From Aeromonas veronii (GTDB lineage Bacteria; Pseudomonadota; Gammaproteobacteria; Enterobacterales; Aeromonadaceae), in NCBI GenBank assembly GCA_041319085.1, contig CP101033.1, positions 1,142,501 through 1,206,500 on the forward strand: a DNA stretch of 64,000 nucleotides, written 5' to 3'. The notes under the pieces are model-generated. The model was not told the origin of the DNA. It searched no databases and worked only from the letters and a program-made list of their open reading frames with translations. The stretch's first letter is position 1. Each line of letters starts with the position of its first letter. Shown here in pieces: positions 9,119-17,229 of this stretch. Made by a program: the position numbers and the translations under genes.

Positions 9119-9148
9119 CTGCCCACCAGTATGCAAGCTGGTGGGCAG
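9119..9148. terminator. Hairpin ending the hemolysin-ligase operon
   Basis: Stem CTGCCCACCAG / CTGGTGGGCAG with an eight-base loop, between the TPR gene and the response regulator. The following T-tract on the minus strand is weak. Confidence 0.6.
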
Positions 9149-9179
9149 AGTTTAAATAGATCTTTGATCCATCAGGGAT

Positions 9180-9812
9180 TTATAGCTTGGCTAGTTTTTC
9201 GCGGATCTCCATTCTGCGCCCTTCATCGGCCACTTCGCGGCCCGGGCGGGCCGGGGCGGCCAGTGCCTTGTCGAGGTAGGTTTTGGCCTCGGCCTTGCGA
9301 CCCTGATCCAGCAGGAAGTCGCCATAGAAGAAGTTGGGGTCGATGCCATCCGGATTGATGGCCAGCGCCTGCTTGAGCAGTTGCTCCGCCTTCTCGTCAT
9401 CGCCAAAGCCGACCGGCCAGCCGGGCACCTGATAGTAGAGCGAGCCCAGACTGGTGTAGGCAGAGCCGTCAAGCGCCTTGGGATCCTGCTTGAGCGCCAG
9501 CTCCAGCTTGGCCTTGGCCTCTTTCACCAGACCCAGTGCCCCCAGCCCCCCTTTGGCCCCCGCCCAGGTGCTCTTGACGATGGCAGACCAGATCAGCAGA
9601 TCGGCGCGAAAAGGCTCCTTGGCGCTGGCCGCTTCGGCCTGGGTGCTCAGGGTTTCTAGGCAGCCCTCTTTCGCCTTGCCGGTTTGTTGATACTGGCAGA
9701 CGGCCCACTGTTGCTGGATGGGCGCGAGGGCATCATCCGCGGCCATGACCGAGGTGGATCCCAGCAGGATGGCGATGGCACAAGAGGTCACTGATTGACG
9801 GACAACGTTCAT
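9180..9812 (-). CDS. Secreted TPR-repeat protein, last gene of the operon
   Basis: 210 residues from ATG 9812, preceded by AAGGAGC at good spacing; the ribosome site lies inside the end of the upstream SDR gene, only one base away. Signal peptide MNVVRQSVTSCAIAILLGSTSVMAAD. The rest is helical with tetratricopeptide-like repeats (AYTSLGSLYYQ..., AEQLLKQALAINPDG, AEAKTYLDKALAAP). Probably a periplasmic or outer-membrane-associated scaffold for the operon's product; the actual role is unknown. Confidence 0.8.
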   Translation of the reverse strand: MNVVRQSVTSCAIAILLGSTSVMAADDALAPIQQQWAVCQYQQTGKAKEGCLETLSTQAEAASAKEPFRADLLIWSAIVKSTWAGAKGGLGALGLVKEAKAKLELALKQDPKALDGSAYTSLGSLYYQVPGWPVGFGDDEKAEQLLKQALAINPDGIDPNFFYGDFLLDQGRKAEAKTYLDKALAAPARPGREVADEGRRMEIREKLAKL

Positions 9813-9813
9813 A

Positions 9814-10683
9814 TTAATGCTCCTTCTTGGTCGGGATCGGGCGGGACAAGTCTGGTTGTGGCGCACTGTTGGCGTTGGCATCAGTCGTCCTTGGCTGAAG
9901 ATGACGGGCATAACGTTTGATGATCGGCAGCTGTCTGGCCAGCGCCTTGTCGACAATGCCCGGCAGCAGGGCATTGAGCCGCACGAACAGTTTTTCCGGC
10001 CAGCCGAGCCAGCTGCGGCGGGTCTCGTTGCACAGGGCGATGACAGCCTCTTCGGCGACTTCCTGCGGGCTGTCGGTCTGGGTGCCGAGTGCTGCATTCA
10101 TCTCGTAGGCGGCCTCGGAATTGAGCTTGGTACGGGTGGCGCGGGGGGCAAAGTGCAGCACCTTGATGCCGCTGCCCTCCAGCTCCCGTCCCAGCGCTTC
10201 GCTAAAGCCGCGCATGGCAAATTTGCTGGCGCAGTAGACGCTGTAACCGGGGTAGCCGATGCTGCCCAGGCTCGAACCCATGTTCATGATGATCCCCGGC
10301 TTGCGCAATCTGGGCAGCAGCACCCGGGTGAGCTGGATCGGTGCCTCGATATTGAGCAGCAGCTGGCGCTCCACCTGTTCGAAGCTCTGATCTTCCAACC
10401 AGGCAAACTGGTTGCAGCCGGCGTTGTTGATCAGGATGTCGAGCCCGTTCTCCAGCGCCGGGTGTTGCAACAGCTTGGCCCGCTCCTGCGCAGAGCCGAG
10501 GTCGGCGAGTACCACCTGATGGCGCTCGGGATGCGGCAGTGACTTGCACAGCCGATCCAGCGCCGGACCGCGGCGACCGTGCAGCAGCAGGTGGGCCCCC
10601 TGGGCCGCCAGCTCCTGCGCCAGCTCTTCACCTATGCCACCGCTGGCGCCGGTGAGCAGCACGAGTTTCCCTTCAAGGTTCAT
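9814..10683 (-). CDS. Short-chain dehydrogenase/reductase
   Basis: 289 residues. Cofactor motif TGASGGIGEE at about residue 14, NNAGCN after strand 4, and the active-site Tyr-x3-Lys in YSVYCASKFAM. The C-terminal extension (about 40 residues, GWPEKLFVRLNALLPGIVDKAL) is typical of SDRs acting on fatty or other hydrophobic substrates. Third to last in a five-gene unit; 42 bases separate it from the diiron-protein gene and one base from the TPR gene. Likely reduces a keto or aldehyde intermediate made by the upstream ligase and oxygenase; this is inferred from context. Confidence 0.88.
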   Translation of the reverse strand: MNLEGKLVLLTGASGGIGEELAQELAAQGAHLLLHGRRGPALDRLCKSLPHPERHQVVLADLGSAQERAKLLQHPALENGLDILINNAGCNQFAWLEDQSFEQVERQLLLNIEAPIQLTRVLLPRLRKPGIIMNMGSSLGSIGYPGYSVYCASKFAMRGFSEALGRELEGSGIKVLHFAPRATRTKLNSEAAYEMNAALGTQTDSPQEVAEEAVIALCNETRRSWLGWPEKLFVRLNALLPGIVDKALARQLPIIKRYARHLQPRTTDANANSAPQPDLSRPIPTKKEH

Positions 10684-10725
10684 GGTATGGGTTCCCTTTT
10701 TGCTGTCTGCTGATCCGCTGCCGAC

Positions 10726-11379
10726 TTACGGTGTGGCGGTGAGGTTGTAGAGCATCTCGCCATAGAGGCGGTAGACCACCTTGGCCCCGTGGATGATGGC
10801 CGCCTGATCCGCCTGACTCTCGACCCGATCCATCAGGGATTCAAAGAACTTGAGGTGCTCCTGATCCAGGGTGCCGTGGGAGCTCAGGTAGCTCATCGCT
10901 TGCGGTGGCAGGCCGAGACCCTTTTTCAGCTGGTCGGCGACGGTCAGCGCGATGGCCACGCTGGTGCCTTCCAGTACCTGCACCATGCCGAAGAAGCCCA
11001 TGGGGTTGCCACGCTGGATCTGGTCGTAGAGGAAGGCCACCATCAGCTCGATGGGCAGCCCCGGCTGGCCGTGGCGTACCGCCTCGGCATCGCCACCACA
11101 GGCGCGGATGTCGTTGAGGATCCACTCCTGATGGCCATACTCCTCGTCGATGTACTCGGCAAGGGCGCCGCGCACCCACTCGTACTCCTGACCCAGCTTG
11201 CCGCCGGTCGCCATCAAGAGCGGAACTGTGTGGCGCACGTGGTAGTAAGCCTGCGCCAGAAAGGCGAGATAGGTGTCACGGCTGATGTCGCCACGGCGGC
11301 AGGCTTCGATAATGGGGGCGTTGAACAGATGCTCACGCTCCTCGGCAGTGGCTTGTTGCAGAGTCTGATAGAAGCTCAT
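10726..11379 (-). CDS. TenA/PqqC-like haem-oxygenase-fold diiron protein
   Basis: 217 residues from ATG 11379, overlapping the ligase stop by 4 bp. Two helices carry likely metal ligands: Glu and His in DEEYGHQEW, and Asp, Glu and His in LDQEHLKFF. This pattern belongs to the haem-oxygenase-like diiron oxidases and oxygenases (relatives such as UndA and CADD), annotated as iron-containing redox enzyme or TenA/PqqC family. Placed after an AMP-ligase, it may act on an activated acyl group. Its substrate is not known. Confidence 0.8.
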   Translation of the reverse strand: MSFYQTLQQATAEEREHLFNAPIIEACRRGDISRDTYLAFLAQAYYHVRHTVPLLMATGGKLGQEYEWVRGALAEYIDEEYGHQEWILNDIRACGGDAEAVRHGQPGLPIELMVAFLYDQIQRGNPMGFFGMVQVLEGTSVAIALTVADQLKKGLGLPPQAMSYLSSHGTLDQEHLKFFESLMDRVESQADQAAIIHGAKVVYRLYGEMLYNLTATP

Positions 11380-12872
11380 GACGATTCTCCGGTAAGGCAT
11401 TGGCTAATTTGCTGGGAAAAGTGTTGGTAAATCTCGTTGCGACGGGGCCGTCCGTTGGCGGTCAGCAGCCCGGGATGTTGATCCAGCGCGACCGGCAACC
11501 AGTGGTGCAGCCGGGCATAATCGGGCAGCCGCTGGTTCAGACCGGCGATCTGGCGTGGCAGATCCGCCTCTTTCCCCGGCAGGGGCTGGATCAGCGCCAC
11601 GTTGGCGGGCTGACCGTCGCCAAAGACCACGATGCGGGCGATGGCGGGGCAGAGTTGGGCCTCGGCTTCCACCCACTCTGGCGAGAAGTTGCGGCCAAAG
11701 GCGGTGATCTGGACATTCTTCTTGCGCCCGGTGATATGGAGGTAGCCCTCATCATCCAGATGACCGAGATCGCCAGTGGCGATCTGCATGGCAGAAGGTT
11801 CGCCAGCGGTAATCTGCTCGGGAGTCGGTTCGTTGCTGCCGAGATACCCCAGCATGGCGCTGCCGCTCACCATAATTTCGCCATCGCTGGCAATGGTGAC
11901 CTGACAGTGGGGCAGGGGGCGGCCGACGCTGCCGGGCTTGTCGGCATCCAGGTTGTTGAGGGCGACTACGGAGCCGCACTCCGAGAGGCCATATCCCTCA
12001 TACACCGGCAGGCCGAGCTGACGGGCGTGTTTGATCAGGTCGGGGGCCACCTTGCCGCCACCGACGGCAATAAAGCGCAGGCTCTTGAGCTGTGGGGCCA
12101 GCATCGGGGTGCTGGTGCAGAGCGCCAGCAGCAGGCGCAGCAGTTCGGGGACCAGCACTAGACTGTGGGTCGGCCAGCGCAGCAGGGCCTCCCCCAGCAT
12201 GGCTGGATTGAGCGAACTGGATCCGGTGAAACCGAGCTCCCCGAGGGACGGAATGCGGCTGCAAGCACCGGTCAGCAGCGGCACATAGAGGCCGGTGATG
12301 TTCTCAAGCAGGGTGGCCAGCGGCAGCAGGGTCAGGTGTTTTTCCACCTTGGCTGGCGCGACCCGCTCGGCCAACGCATGGCTCACCGCCATCATCTGGG
12401 TCAGTGACAGGCAGACGCCCTTGGGCTGGCCCGTGGTGCCGGAGGTGTAGGTGATCTTGGCGGTGCCCTTGGGCAGTGCCGGTCGATTGGCCGGGGTATG
12501 GCGCCACAATGGCAGCTCGCCGGTGATCAGCGAGAGCGGCTCGGCGGCATGCCACCCCTGATGATATGGGCCCACCAGCGCATCGGCGCCGCTGCTCTCC
12601 AGCAACCAGGCCTGCTGGGCCTGACTGAAGAAGTGGGGCACCGGAATGACCACGATACCGGCGCGGGTGCAGGCGAGATCCAGCAGCGCCCAGGGCAGGC
12701 CGTTATCCAGTTGCAGCGCCAGACGGCTGATGTTGAGCTGTTGCAGCTGGTTGGCTAGACGCTGGATCTGTTGCCACAGGGTCTGGTAATCGAGGCACTG
12801 CTGGCTGCTCAGCAGCGCAGGGGATTGCGGATCCTCGTGGGCATGTTTGGCGATGGCGTCGAACAGGCTCAT
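11376..12872 (-). CDS. AMP-dependent acyl/aryl-acid ligase
   Basis: 498 residues from ATG 12872, which overlaps the stop of the hemolysin gene (ATGA); a GTG three codons upstream is possible. Adenylation motifs are clear: TYTSGTTGQPKG (A3), GYGLSECG (A5), GDLGHLDDEGYLHITGRKKN (A7/A8). At the A10 position, where a catalytic Lys is expected in a TGK context, the sequence reads TANGRPRRNE, so Arg appears to replace Lys. The enzyme probably activates a carboxylic acid as an adenylate, with transfer to CoA, an amine or a partner enzyme. The weak A10 motif leaves the second half-reaction uncertain. Confidence 0.87.
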   Translation of the reverse strand: MSLFDAIAKHAHEDPQSPALLSSQQCLDYQTLWQQIQRLANQLQQLNISRLALQLDNGLPWALLDLACTRAGIVVIPVPHFFSQAQQAWLLESSGADALVGPYHQGWHAAEPLSLITGELPLWRHTPANRPALPKGTAKITYTSGTTGQPKGVCLSLTQMMAVSHALAERVAPAKVEKHLTLLPLATLLENITGLYVPLLTGACSRIPSLGELGFTGSSSLNPAMLGEALLRWPTHSLVLVPELLRLLLALCTSTPMLAPQLKSLRFIAVGGGKVAPDLIKHARQLGLPVYEGYGLSECGSVVALNNLDADKPGSVGRPLPHCQVTIASDGEIMVSGSAMLGYLGSNEPTPEQITAGEPSAMQIATGDLGHLDDEGYLHITGRKKNVQITAFGRNFSPEWVEAEAQLCPAIARIVVFGDGQPANVALIQPLPGKEADLPRQIAGLNQRLPDYARLHHWLPVALDQHPGLLTANGRPRRNEIYQHFSQQISQCLTGESS

Positions 12873-13528
12873 TGGGCGCACCTTTTCTCACAGGTCAGGG
12901 TTGCATCGGAAAAAAGCACTGGCATGGGGGCCAGCAGATTGAGCAGCAGGCTGCTCTGGGCCAGCACCTCGCGCCCCTGACTGATATCACCCACCATCAC
13001 CTTGGGTTGGCAGCGGTAGTACTCACCCCAGGCATCGGCGTCGGCACCCACCTGATGGGCCTGTGCGGGGGCCAGCTCCACCGGATTGAGTTGCAGACGG
13101 GCAAAGCTGTTGCGAAGCCGGGCGGTGCCGGTAAAGACCACGTAGTCGAGGGCGTTTTCACACAGCAGGCGACACAGGGCTGCGAACATCAGGCGGGCAT
13201 TGCCCGGTTCGCTGCAGGCCAGATTGCCCACCTCGATAATGCGGTTGCGTGCCGGATAGACCCCGAGGCGGGTGTTGATGGCGGCCTCGATGGGTTGCTC
13301 CAGATACTGTTCCAGATAGAGAGGACCCTCACTGGCATGATTGAGACCACAGGCACCGACCAGCGTCCCGTCTGCCCGATAGAGCCCCAGCAGGCAGGGG
13401 AGGAAATGGGGGATGCGGGCGTTGAACTCGAGGGTGTAGGCGGCCTGGATATAGGTTTGCAGCGCCATGACCTGCTGCGGGGACTCGGCTAGCAGCAATC
13501 GGTAGGGTGCCTGGATCTCGATGGTCAT
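12869..13528 (-). CDS. Thermostable hemolysin (delta-VPH family), acyltransferase-like fold
   Basis: 219 residues. Matches the thermostable hemolysin family (PF12261), named after Vibrio delta-VPH, which belongs to the GNAT / acyl-homoserine-lactone-synthase-like superfamily. Recognisable features are AAYTLEFNARIPHFLPCLLG near residue 30, GACGLNHAS, and RNRIIEVGNLACSEPGNARL (about 95-115). First gene of a five-gene unit, with an AAGGAG ribosome site at good spacing. Membership in a biosynthetic operon makes an N-acyltransferase role more likely than pore formation; that is inference. Confidence 0.88.
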   Translation of the reverse strand: MTIEIQAPYRLLLAESPQQVMALQTYIQAAYTLEFNARIPHFLPCLLGLYRADGTLVGACGLNHASEGPLYLEQYLEQPIEAAINTRLGVYPARNRIIEVGNLACSEPGNARLMFAALCRLLCENALDYVVFTGTARLRNSFARLQLNPVELAPAQAHQVGADADAWGEYYRCQPKVMVGDISQGREVLAQSSLLLNLLAPMPVLFSDATLTCEKRCAQ

Positions 13529-13572
13529 GGGTGACTCCTTCTCTTGCGATGGTTTGAGAGTAAAAGCCCAAA

Positions 13573-13589
13573 CTTAAGAAACCCTTAAG
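13573..13589 (-). promoter_or_regulatory. PmrA/QseB-type operator, CTTAAG-N5-CTTAAG
   Basis: Two perfect CTTAAG half-sites 11 bp apart (13573-13578 and 13584-13589), the spacing of PmrA and QseB boxes. It starts 45 bases upstream of the hemolysin ATG; a weak -10 element (TACTCT on the minus strand) follows ten bases later, so the box sits at the -35 position, as in activated PmrA promoters. Confidence 0.65.
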
Positions 13590-13672
13590 CAGCAAAAAAA
13601 GTTGTCAGCGATGCGACGGGCAGGCAATCTGCGCCGCTGTTATCCAACAGGAAGCACCCAAGAGGAACCGCC

Positions 13673-14314
13673 ATGTCATCCACCGTCTGCTGCCCCCTGT
13701 GTACCAGCCATCGCAGTTATCCCCTGCCGGTGGCAGGCAAGCGCTACCATCGTTGCCTCGCGTGCGAGCTGGTCTGGCTGGACGAGGCGGATCATCTGGA
13801 TGCGGTGGCCGAAAAGGCGGTCTATGACGGTCACGACAACCGGGTGGATGACCCCCGTTATCGCACTTTTTTGATGCGGGCCTTTGGCGAGGTGTTGGCG
13901 CGGGTGCCGCTACCTGCCAGCGGCCTCGATTTTGGCTGTGGCCCGGGCCCGGCGCTGGTGGCGATGGGACGCGAGGCGGGTTACCAGATGGCGGGGTATG
14001 ACAAGTTCTACGCCGATTTTCCCGAATTATTGGCGCGCCAGTACGACTTCATCACCAGTACCGAGGTGATCGAACACATTGCCGAGCCGCGTGCCGTGCT
14101 TGATCGTTTGTGGGCCTGTCTCAAGCCCGGCGGCCTGCTGGTGCTGCAGACCCAGCGGGTGCTCAGTGACGAGCGGTTTAAAAGCTGGCGCTATCGCCAC
14201 GACCCGACCCACATCGTCTTCTTTGCCGAGGCATCGTTTCGGGTGTTGGCCGCCAGCTGGCAGGCTGAGCTTGGGTTGCCTCATGCCGATGTGGCGGTAT
14301 TCAGCAAACCCTGA
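13673..14314 (+). CDS. Class I SAM methyltransferase with N-terminal zinc ribbon
   Basis: 213 residues. The N-terminus has a zinc ribbon (CCPLC at 6-10, CLAC at 28-31), then a SAM-binding motif LDFGCGPGPALVAMGREAGY, the acidic DFITSTEVIEHI and the post-motif LKPGGLLVLQTQ. Typical of Methyltransf_23 proteins; substrate unknown. Ribosome site AAGAGGAACCGCC precedes the ATG. The last 54 bases of similarity (14245-14298) recur exactly at 19513-19566, so the 3' end of this gene marks the left border of an acquired segment. Confidence 0.88.
   Translation: MSSTVCCPLCTSHRSYPLPVAGKRYHRCLACELVWLDEADHLDAVAEKAVYDGHDNRVDDPRYRTFLMRAFGEVLARVPLPASGLDFGCGPGPALVAMGREAGYQMAGYDKFYADFPELLARQYDFITSTEVIEHIAEPRAVLDRLWACLKPGGLLVLQTQRVLSDERFKSWRYRHDPTHIVFFAEASFRVLAASWQAELGLPHADVAVFSKP
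14245..14298 (+). repeat. 54-bp direct repeat, left copy
   Basis: Identical to 19513-19566. It covers the codons for ASWQAELGLPHADVAV near the end of the methyltransferase. Similarity continues with mismatches for another 25 bases past the identical core in both copies. Confidence 0.9.
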
Positions 14315-14403
14315 GCCGGGTGTTTTATTGGCGCGGTCGCCGAGAGGGCGCTGGCGCCTAAGGCTTTCTGCGTCTCTTGCCATCCGGTTATTCGCAGTAA
14401 ACG

Positions 14404-14432
14404 GACGATTACGCTGCGCTAATCGACCCTAC
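14404..14432. repeat. REP-like palindromic element
   Basis: Hairpin CGATTA-CGCTGCGC-TAATCG followed by ACCCTAC. It resembles the widespread bacterial palindromes with a TTAGCGCAGCGTAA core, usually found just outside genes. Confidence 0.5.
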
Positions 14433-14635
14433 CGGATGGGAGTGGGGGGGGGCGGACAGAACGAGAACGCAATGGTCCGCTGCGGTAATCTGTTCCCAAA
14501 GGTAGTGATTGGAGAGGTGGATAAATTTCAGGCCTCGAAAGTGTCTTGAATTTAGACAGTCTCAGGTCGTTTTGATGAGCCACTGAAAACAGCCTGATTT
14601 TTAAGCTGACATTGCACTTCGGAGTTGAATCAACC

Positions 14636-14649
14636 ATTGGGACAGCGCC
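14636..14649 (-). repeat. Solo IS1595-type terminal repeat
   Basis: ATTGGGACAGCGCC, the exact reverse complement of the first 14 bases of the IS1595 copy at 1850. No transposase remains beside it, so it looks like a scar of a lost element at the border of the acquired cluster. Confidence 0.6.
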
Positions 14650-14672
14650 TAACAAATCCCGGGGCAAGTTAA

Positions 14673-15584
14673 TCAGCTCACGTCGCCTGCCGCTGCGGCA
14701 CAGCGCTCAACTAACAGCTCGCGTAACCAGCGATGTCCGGCATCCCGATGCGAACGCGCATGCCAGGCCAGCACCTTGGTAAAGCCCGGCACTTCCACGG
14801 GGGGAGTGAGGCTGGTCAGGCCGGGCAGACCCAGCACAAGGCGCGAGGGCACTACCGCGACCAGATTGCTGGTGCGGATGATCTCCGGCAGTACGAGAAA
14901 ATTCTTCACCGACAGGCTGACCCGGCGCTGGCGCCCCAGGCGCGCCAGCGCCTCGTCGGTGATCCCCGAGAATGAACCGCCGCTGTAAGAGACCAGGGCG
15001 TGATCAAGGCGGCAGAAGGTGTCGAGATCCAGCGGCCTGGCCGCGGCGGGGTGATCTGCGCGCATCACGCACACGTAATGCTCATCGAACAGGTTACGTA
15101 CGTGCAGATCGGGCGGTGTCGTTTCCGGGGTGAGCAGCGCCAGATCGACCGACCCCCGTTCCAGTGCTGTCTGGATCTGAAGATCCTGGATCGGCAGCAG
15201 GGTGACGCGGATATTGGGTGCCTGTCGGCGCAGCGCGGCGAGAAAAGGCACGGCAATCGCACTTTGCGCGTAATCTGTGGCGGCGATCGTCAGGGTAAAG
15301 CGGGCCGTTGCCGGATCAAACACTGCCGGCTGCAGCAGGGCGCCCACGCCGCTCAGGATCTGTTTGAGCGGCGCAGCCATTTCCTGCGCGCGCGGTGTGG
15401 GCACAATGCCGCGCTGGGTACGCACGAACAGTGGATCATCAAGGTTGTCGCGCAGCCTCTGCAGCATGCCGCTCATGGCAGGCTGGGTGACACCCAAGCG
15501 CTCTGCGGCGCGCGTGACGTTGCATTCATCAAGCAGCGCATCCAGCGCTTTCAGTAGGTTGAGATCGAGTTGTCGGTCCGGCAT
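14673..15584 (-). CDS. LysR-family transcriptional regulator
   Basis: 303 residues from ATG 15584 (MPDRQLDLNLLKALDALL); an upstream in-frame start would add an unlikely 18-residue leader. N-terminal HTH is typical (NVTRAAERLGVTQPAMSGML), then a LysR substrate-binding domain (about 90-295) with FTLTIAATDYAQ at its first strand. Divergent from a four-gene catabolic cluster across a 163-bp AT-rich gap, the classic LysR layout, so it probably controls that cluster in response to a pathway metabolite. Confidence 0.93.
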   Translation of the reverse strand: MPDRQLDLNLLKALDALLDECNVTRAAERLGVTQPAMSGMLQRLRDNLDDPLFVRTQRGIVPTPRAQEMAAPLKQILSGVGALLQPAVFDPATARFTLTIAATDYAQSAIAVPFLAALRRQAPNIRVTLLPIQDLQIQTALERGSVDLALLTPETTPPDLHVRNLFDEHYVCVMRADHPAAARPLDLDTFCRLDHALVSYSGGSFSGITDEALARLGRQRRVSLSVKNFLVLPEIIRTSNLVAVVPSRLVLGLPGLTSLTPPVEVPGFTKVLAWHARSHRDAGHRWLRELLVERCAAAAGDVS

Positions 15585-15747
15585 GCAGGCTCCTGCGCTT
15601 CCCGCAGTGTCGCCGCAAGAAGCTTCTGATATCACCAATCAAGATATTAGACATAATAATATAGGATTGGATCTTATATCTAAGCTTTTCCAGAATGTGC
15701 ATACCCGCTGCGAGATGCAGCGCCATGCATACGAAAGGAAACTTCTG

Positions 15748-16266
15748 ATGAACGACATCATCTGGCCGGCTGGCTACGTGCCCGGCTACACCGAAAACTT
15801 TGCCTCCAACGAAATGATCATCACCGGTCTGAGCGTCGAGGATGTCTGGCCCTTCCTGGTCATTCCTGCACGTTGGCCGGGCTACTACGCCAACTCGGCC
15901 GACATCCGCTTCTACGATGGCAAGGGTCCTGAATTGGCTCAGGACGTGCGCTTCTTCTTCTCCACTTTTGGGTTCCCAGTTGAAGCGCAGGTCGTGGAAT
16001 ATGTGGCGCCCGTACAGGGGCAAGCTGCGCGCGTGGCTTGGCACGGCTGGGCAGGCGAGCCCGGGGCGGACGACCGGCTTGATGTTCATCACGCCTGGCT
16101 GATTGAAGAGCTCTCGGGCGGCCGCCTGCGTATCCTCACGCAGGAAACCCAGAAGGGGCAGCCCGCGCAGGCGCTGGCTGCCGCCGAGCCGAACCCGATG
16201 ATCAACGGTCATGACCAATGGCTGAAGGGGCTGGTCGCTGCGGCACGCAAGGCGAAGCAGGCATGA
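15748..16266 (+). CDS. SRPBCC (polyketide cyclase/START-like) protein
   Basis: 172 residues from ATG 15748 with GAAAGGAAA upstream. Sequence such as MIITGLSVEDVWPFLVIPARWPGYY near the N-terminus and the C-terminal helix NGHDQWLKGLVAAARKAKQA fit the SRPBCC fold, which binds hydrophobic ligands in a deep cavity. First gene of the cluster; its stop overlaps the next start (ATGA). May bind or cyclise a ring-type intermediate; the substrate is unknown. Confidence 0.8.
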   Translation: MNDIIWPAGYVPGYTENFASNEMIITGLSVEDVWPFLVIPARWPGYYANSADIRFYDGKGPELAQDVRFFFSTFGFPVEAQVVEYVAPVQGQAARVAWHGWAGEPGADDRLDVHHAWLIEELSGGRLRILTQETQKGQPAQALAAAEPNPMINGHDQWLKGLVAAARKAKQA

Positions 16267-17132
16267 TCGCCCGCGTTGCATTTCTCGGCCTGGGCGCCAT
16301 GGGGAGCCGCATGGCGGCTCGCCTGATCCAGGCGGGCCACGATGTCACAGTGTGGAACCGCACGCCCGCCGCCTGTGAGGCGCTCGCTCAGATCGGGGCA
16401 CGCATTGCCGCAAGCCCCGCCGAAGCCGTGGTTGGGGTGGATTTTGCGATCTCCATGGTGCGTGATGACCAGGCATCGGCCGCCGTGTGGTGCGATCCAC
16501 AGACCGGCGCGCTGCGCACCCTGCCACAGGGGGCGCTCGCCATCGAGAGTTCAACGCTCTCGCCAGACTGGGTGAGGCGTCTGGGCGAGCACCTGCACGC
16601 CAGCGGACACGCCTTGCTCGAAGCGCCAGTGTCCGGCTCAAGACCGGCGGCAGAGGCCGGTCAGCTGGTGTTTCTGCTCGGTGGCGAAGCGCAGGACATC
16701 GCGCGCGCCGAAATGCTGCTGGCGGCGATGGGATCGTCAATGCACGCCGTCGGCCCCTTGGGCGCCGGCGCGCTCGCGAAGCTGGCGACCAACGCCCTGC
16801 TTGGCATTCAGGTCGTCGCCTACGCGGAGCTGATCGCGCTGCTCAGACACCAAAGGGTGGATGTGGCAAAGGTCTTGCTGGCCATTGCAGGTACATCGGT
16901 CTGGGCGCCCGTGGCCGGGCCGCTGACCGGCGCAATGCTGCGCGGTGAGCATCGGCCGCAATTTCCGATCGAGCTGATTGCCAAGGATTTCGCTTACGCG
17001 CTCGCCGCCGCCGGCGATGCAGCGCAAGCTCCGATGCTGACCGCAGCGCTGGAGGTTTTCAGGCAGGGCATCCAGCAAGGGCTTGGCGTTGAAAACATGA
17101 CGGCGGTTGCGGGGCTGTTCAGCAAGCCCTGA
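16263..17132 (+). CDS. NAD(P)-dependent 3-hydroxyisobutyrate-dehydrogenase-like protein
   Basis: 289 residues, start at 16263 overlapping the previous stop by 4 bp. Rossmann motif FLGLGAMGSRMA, the HIBADH substrate motif in EAPVSGSRPAAEAGQL, and the conserved Lys in GALAKLATNALLG. Family members reduce or oxidise beta-hydroxy acids, semialdehydes or imines. Its presence with MDR reductase and FAH-family genes points to small-acid catabolism; the specific substrate is not readable. Confidence 0.88.
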   Translation: MIARVAFLGLGAMGSRMAARLIQAGHDVTVWNRTPAACEALAQIGARIAASPAEAVVGVDFAISMVRDDQASAAVWCDPQTGALRTLPQGALAIESSTLSPDWVRRLGEHLHASGHALLEAPVSGSRPAAEAGQLVFLLGGEAQDIARAEMLLAAMGSSMHAVGPLGAGALAKLATNALLGIQVVAYAELIALLRHQRVDVAKVLLAIAGTSVWAPVAGPLTGAMLRGEHRPQFPIELIAKDFAYALAAAGDAAQAPMLTAALEVFRQGIQQGLGVENMTAVAGLFSKP

Positions 17133-17229
17133 TGAACGGCGATGTCTGTGGCACGCGCTACGGACGCTACTGTTTGCAGGCTTTGCCCAATTTGTATCGG
17201 GTTCGCCCTTGGTGGCCAAGGAGAAAAAA

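Larger units (their letters stand above)
14315..14672. other. Intergenic junction with a REP-like hairpin and IS scrap
   Basis: No gene seen. It holds a REP-like hairpin (CGATTA-CGCTGCGC-TAATCG at 14406-14425) inside a wider inverted repeat (CCATCCGGT near 14380 and ACCGGATGG near 14431), a run of nine G near 14444, and a 14-bp IS1595 end at 14636-14649. It is the left border of the catabolic cluster. Confidence 0.6.
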
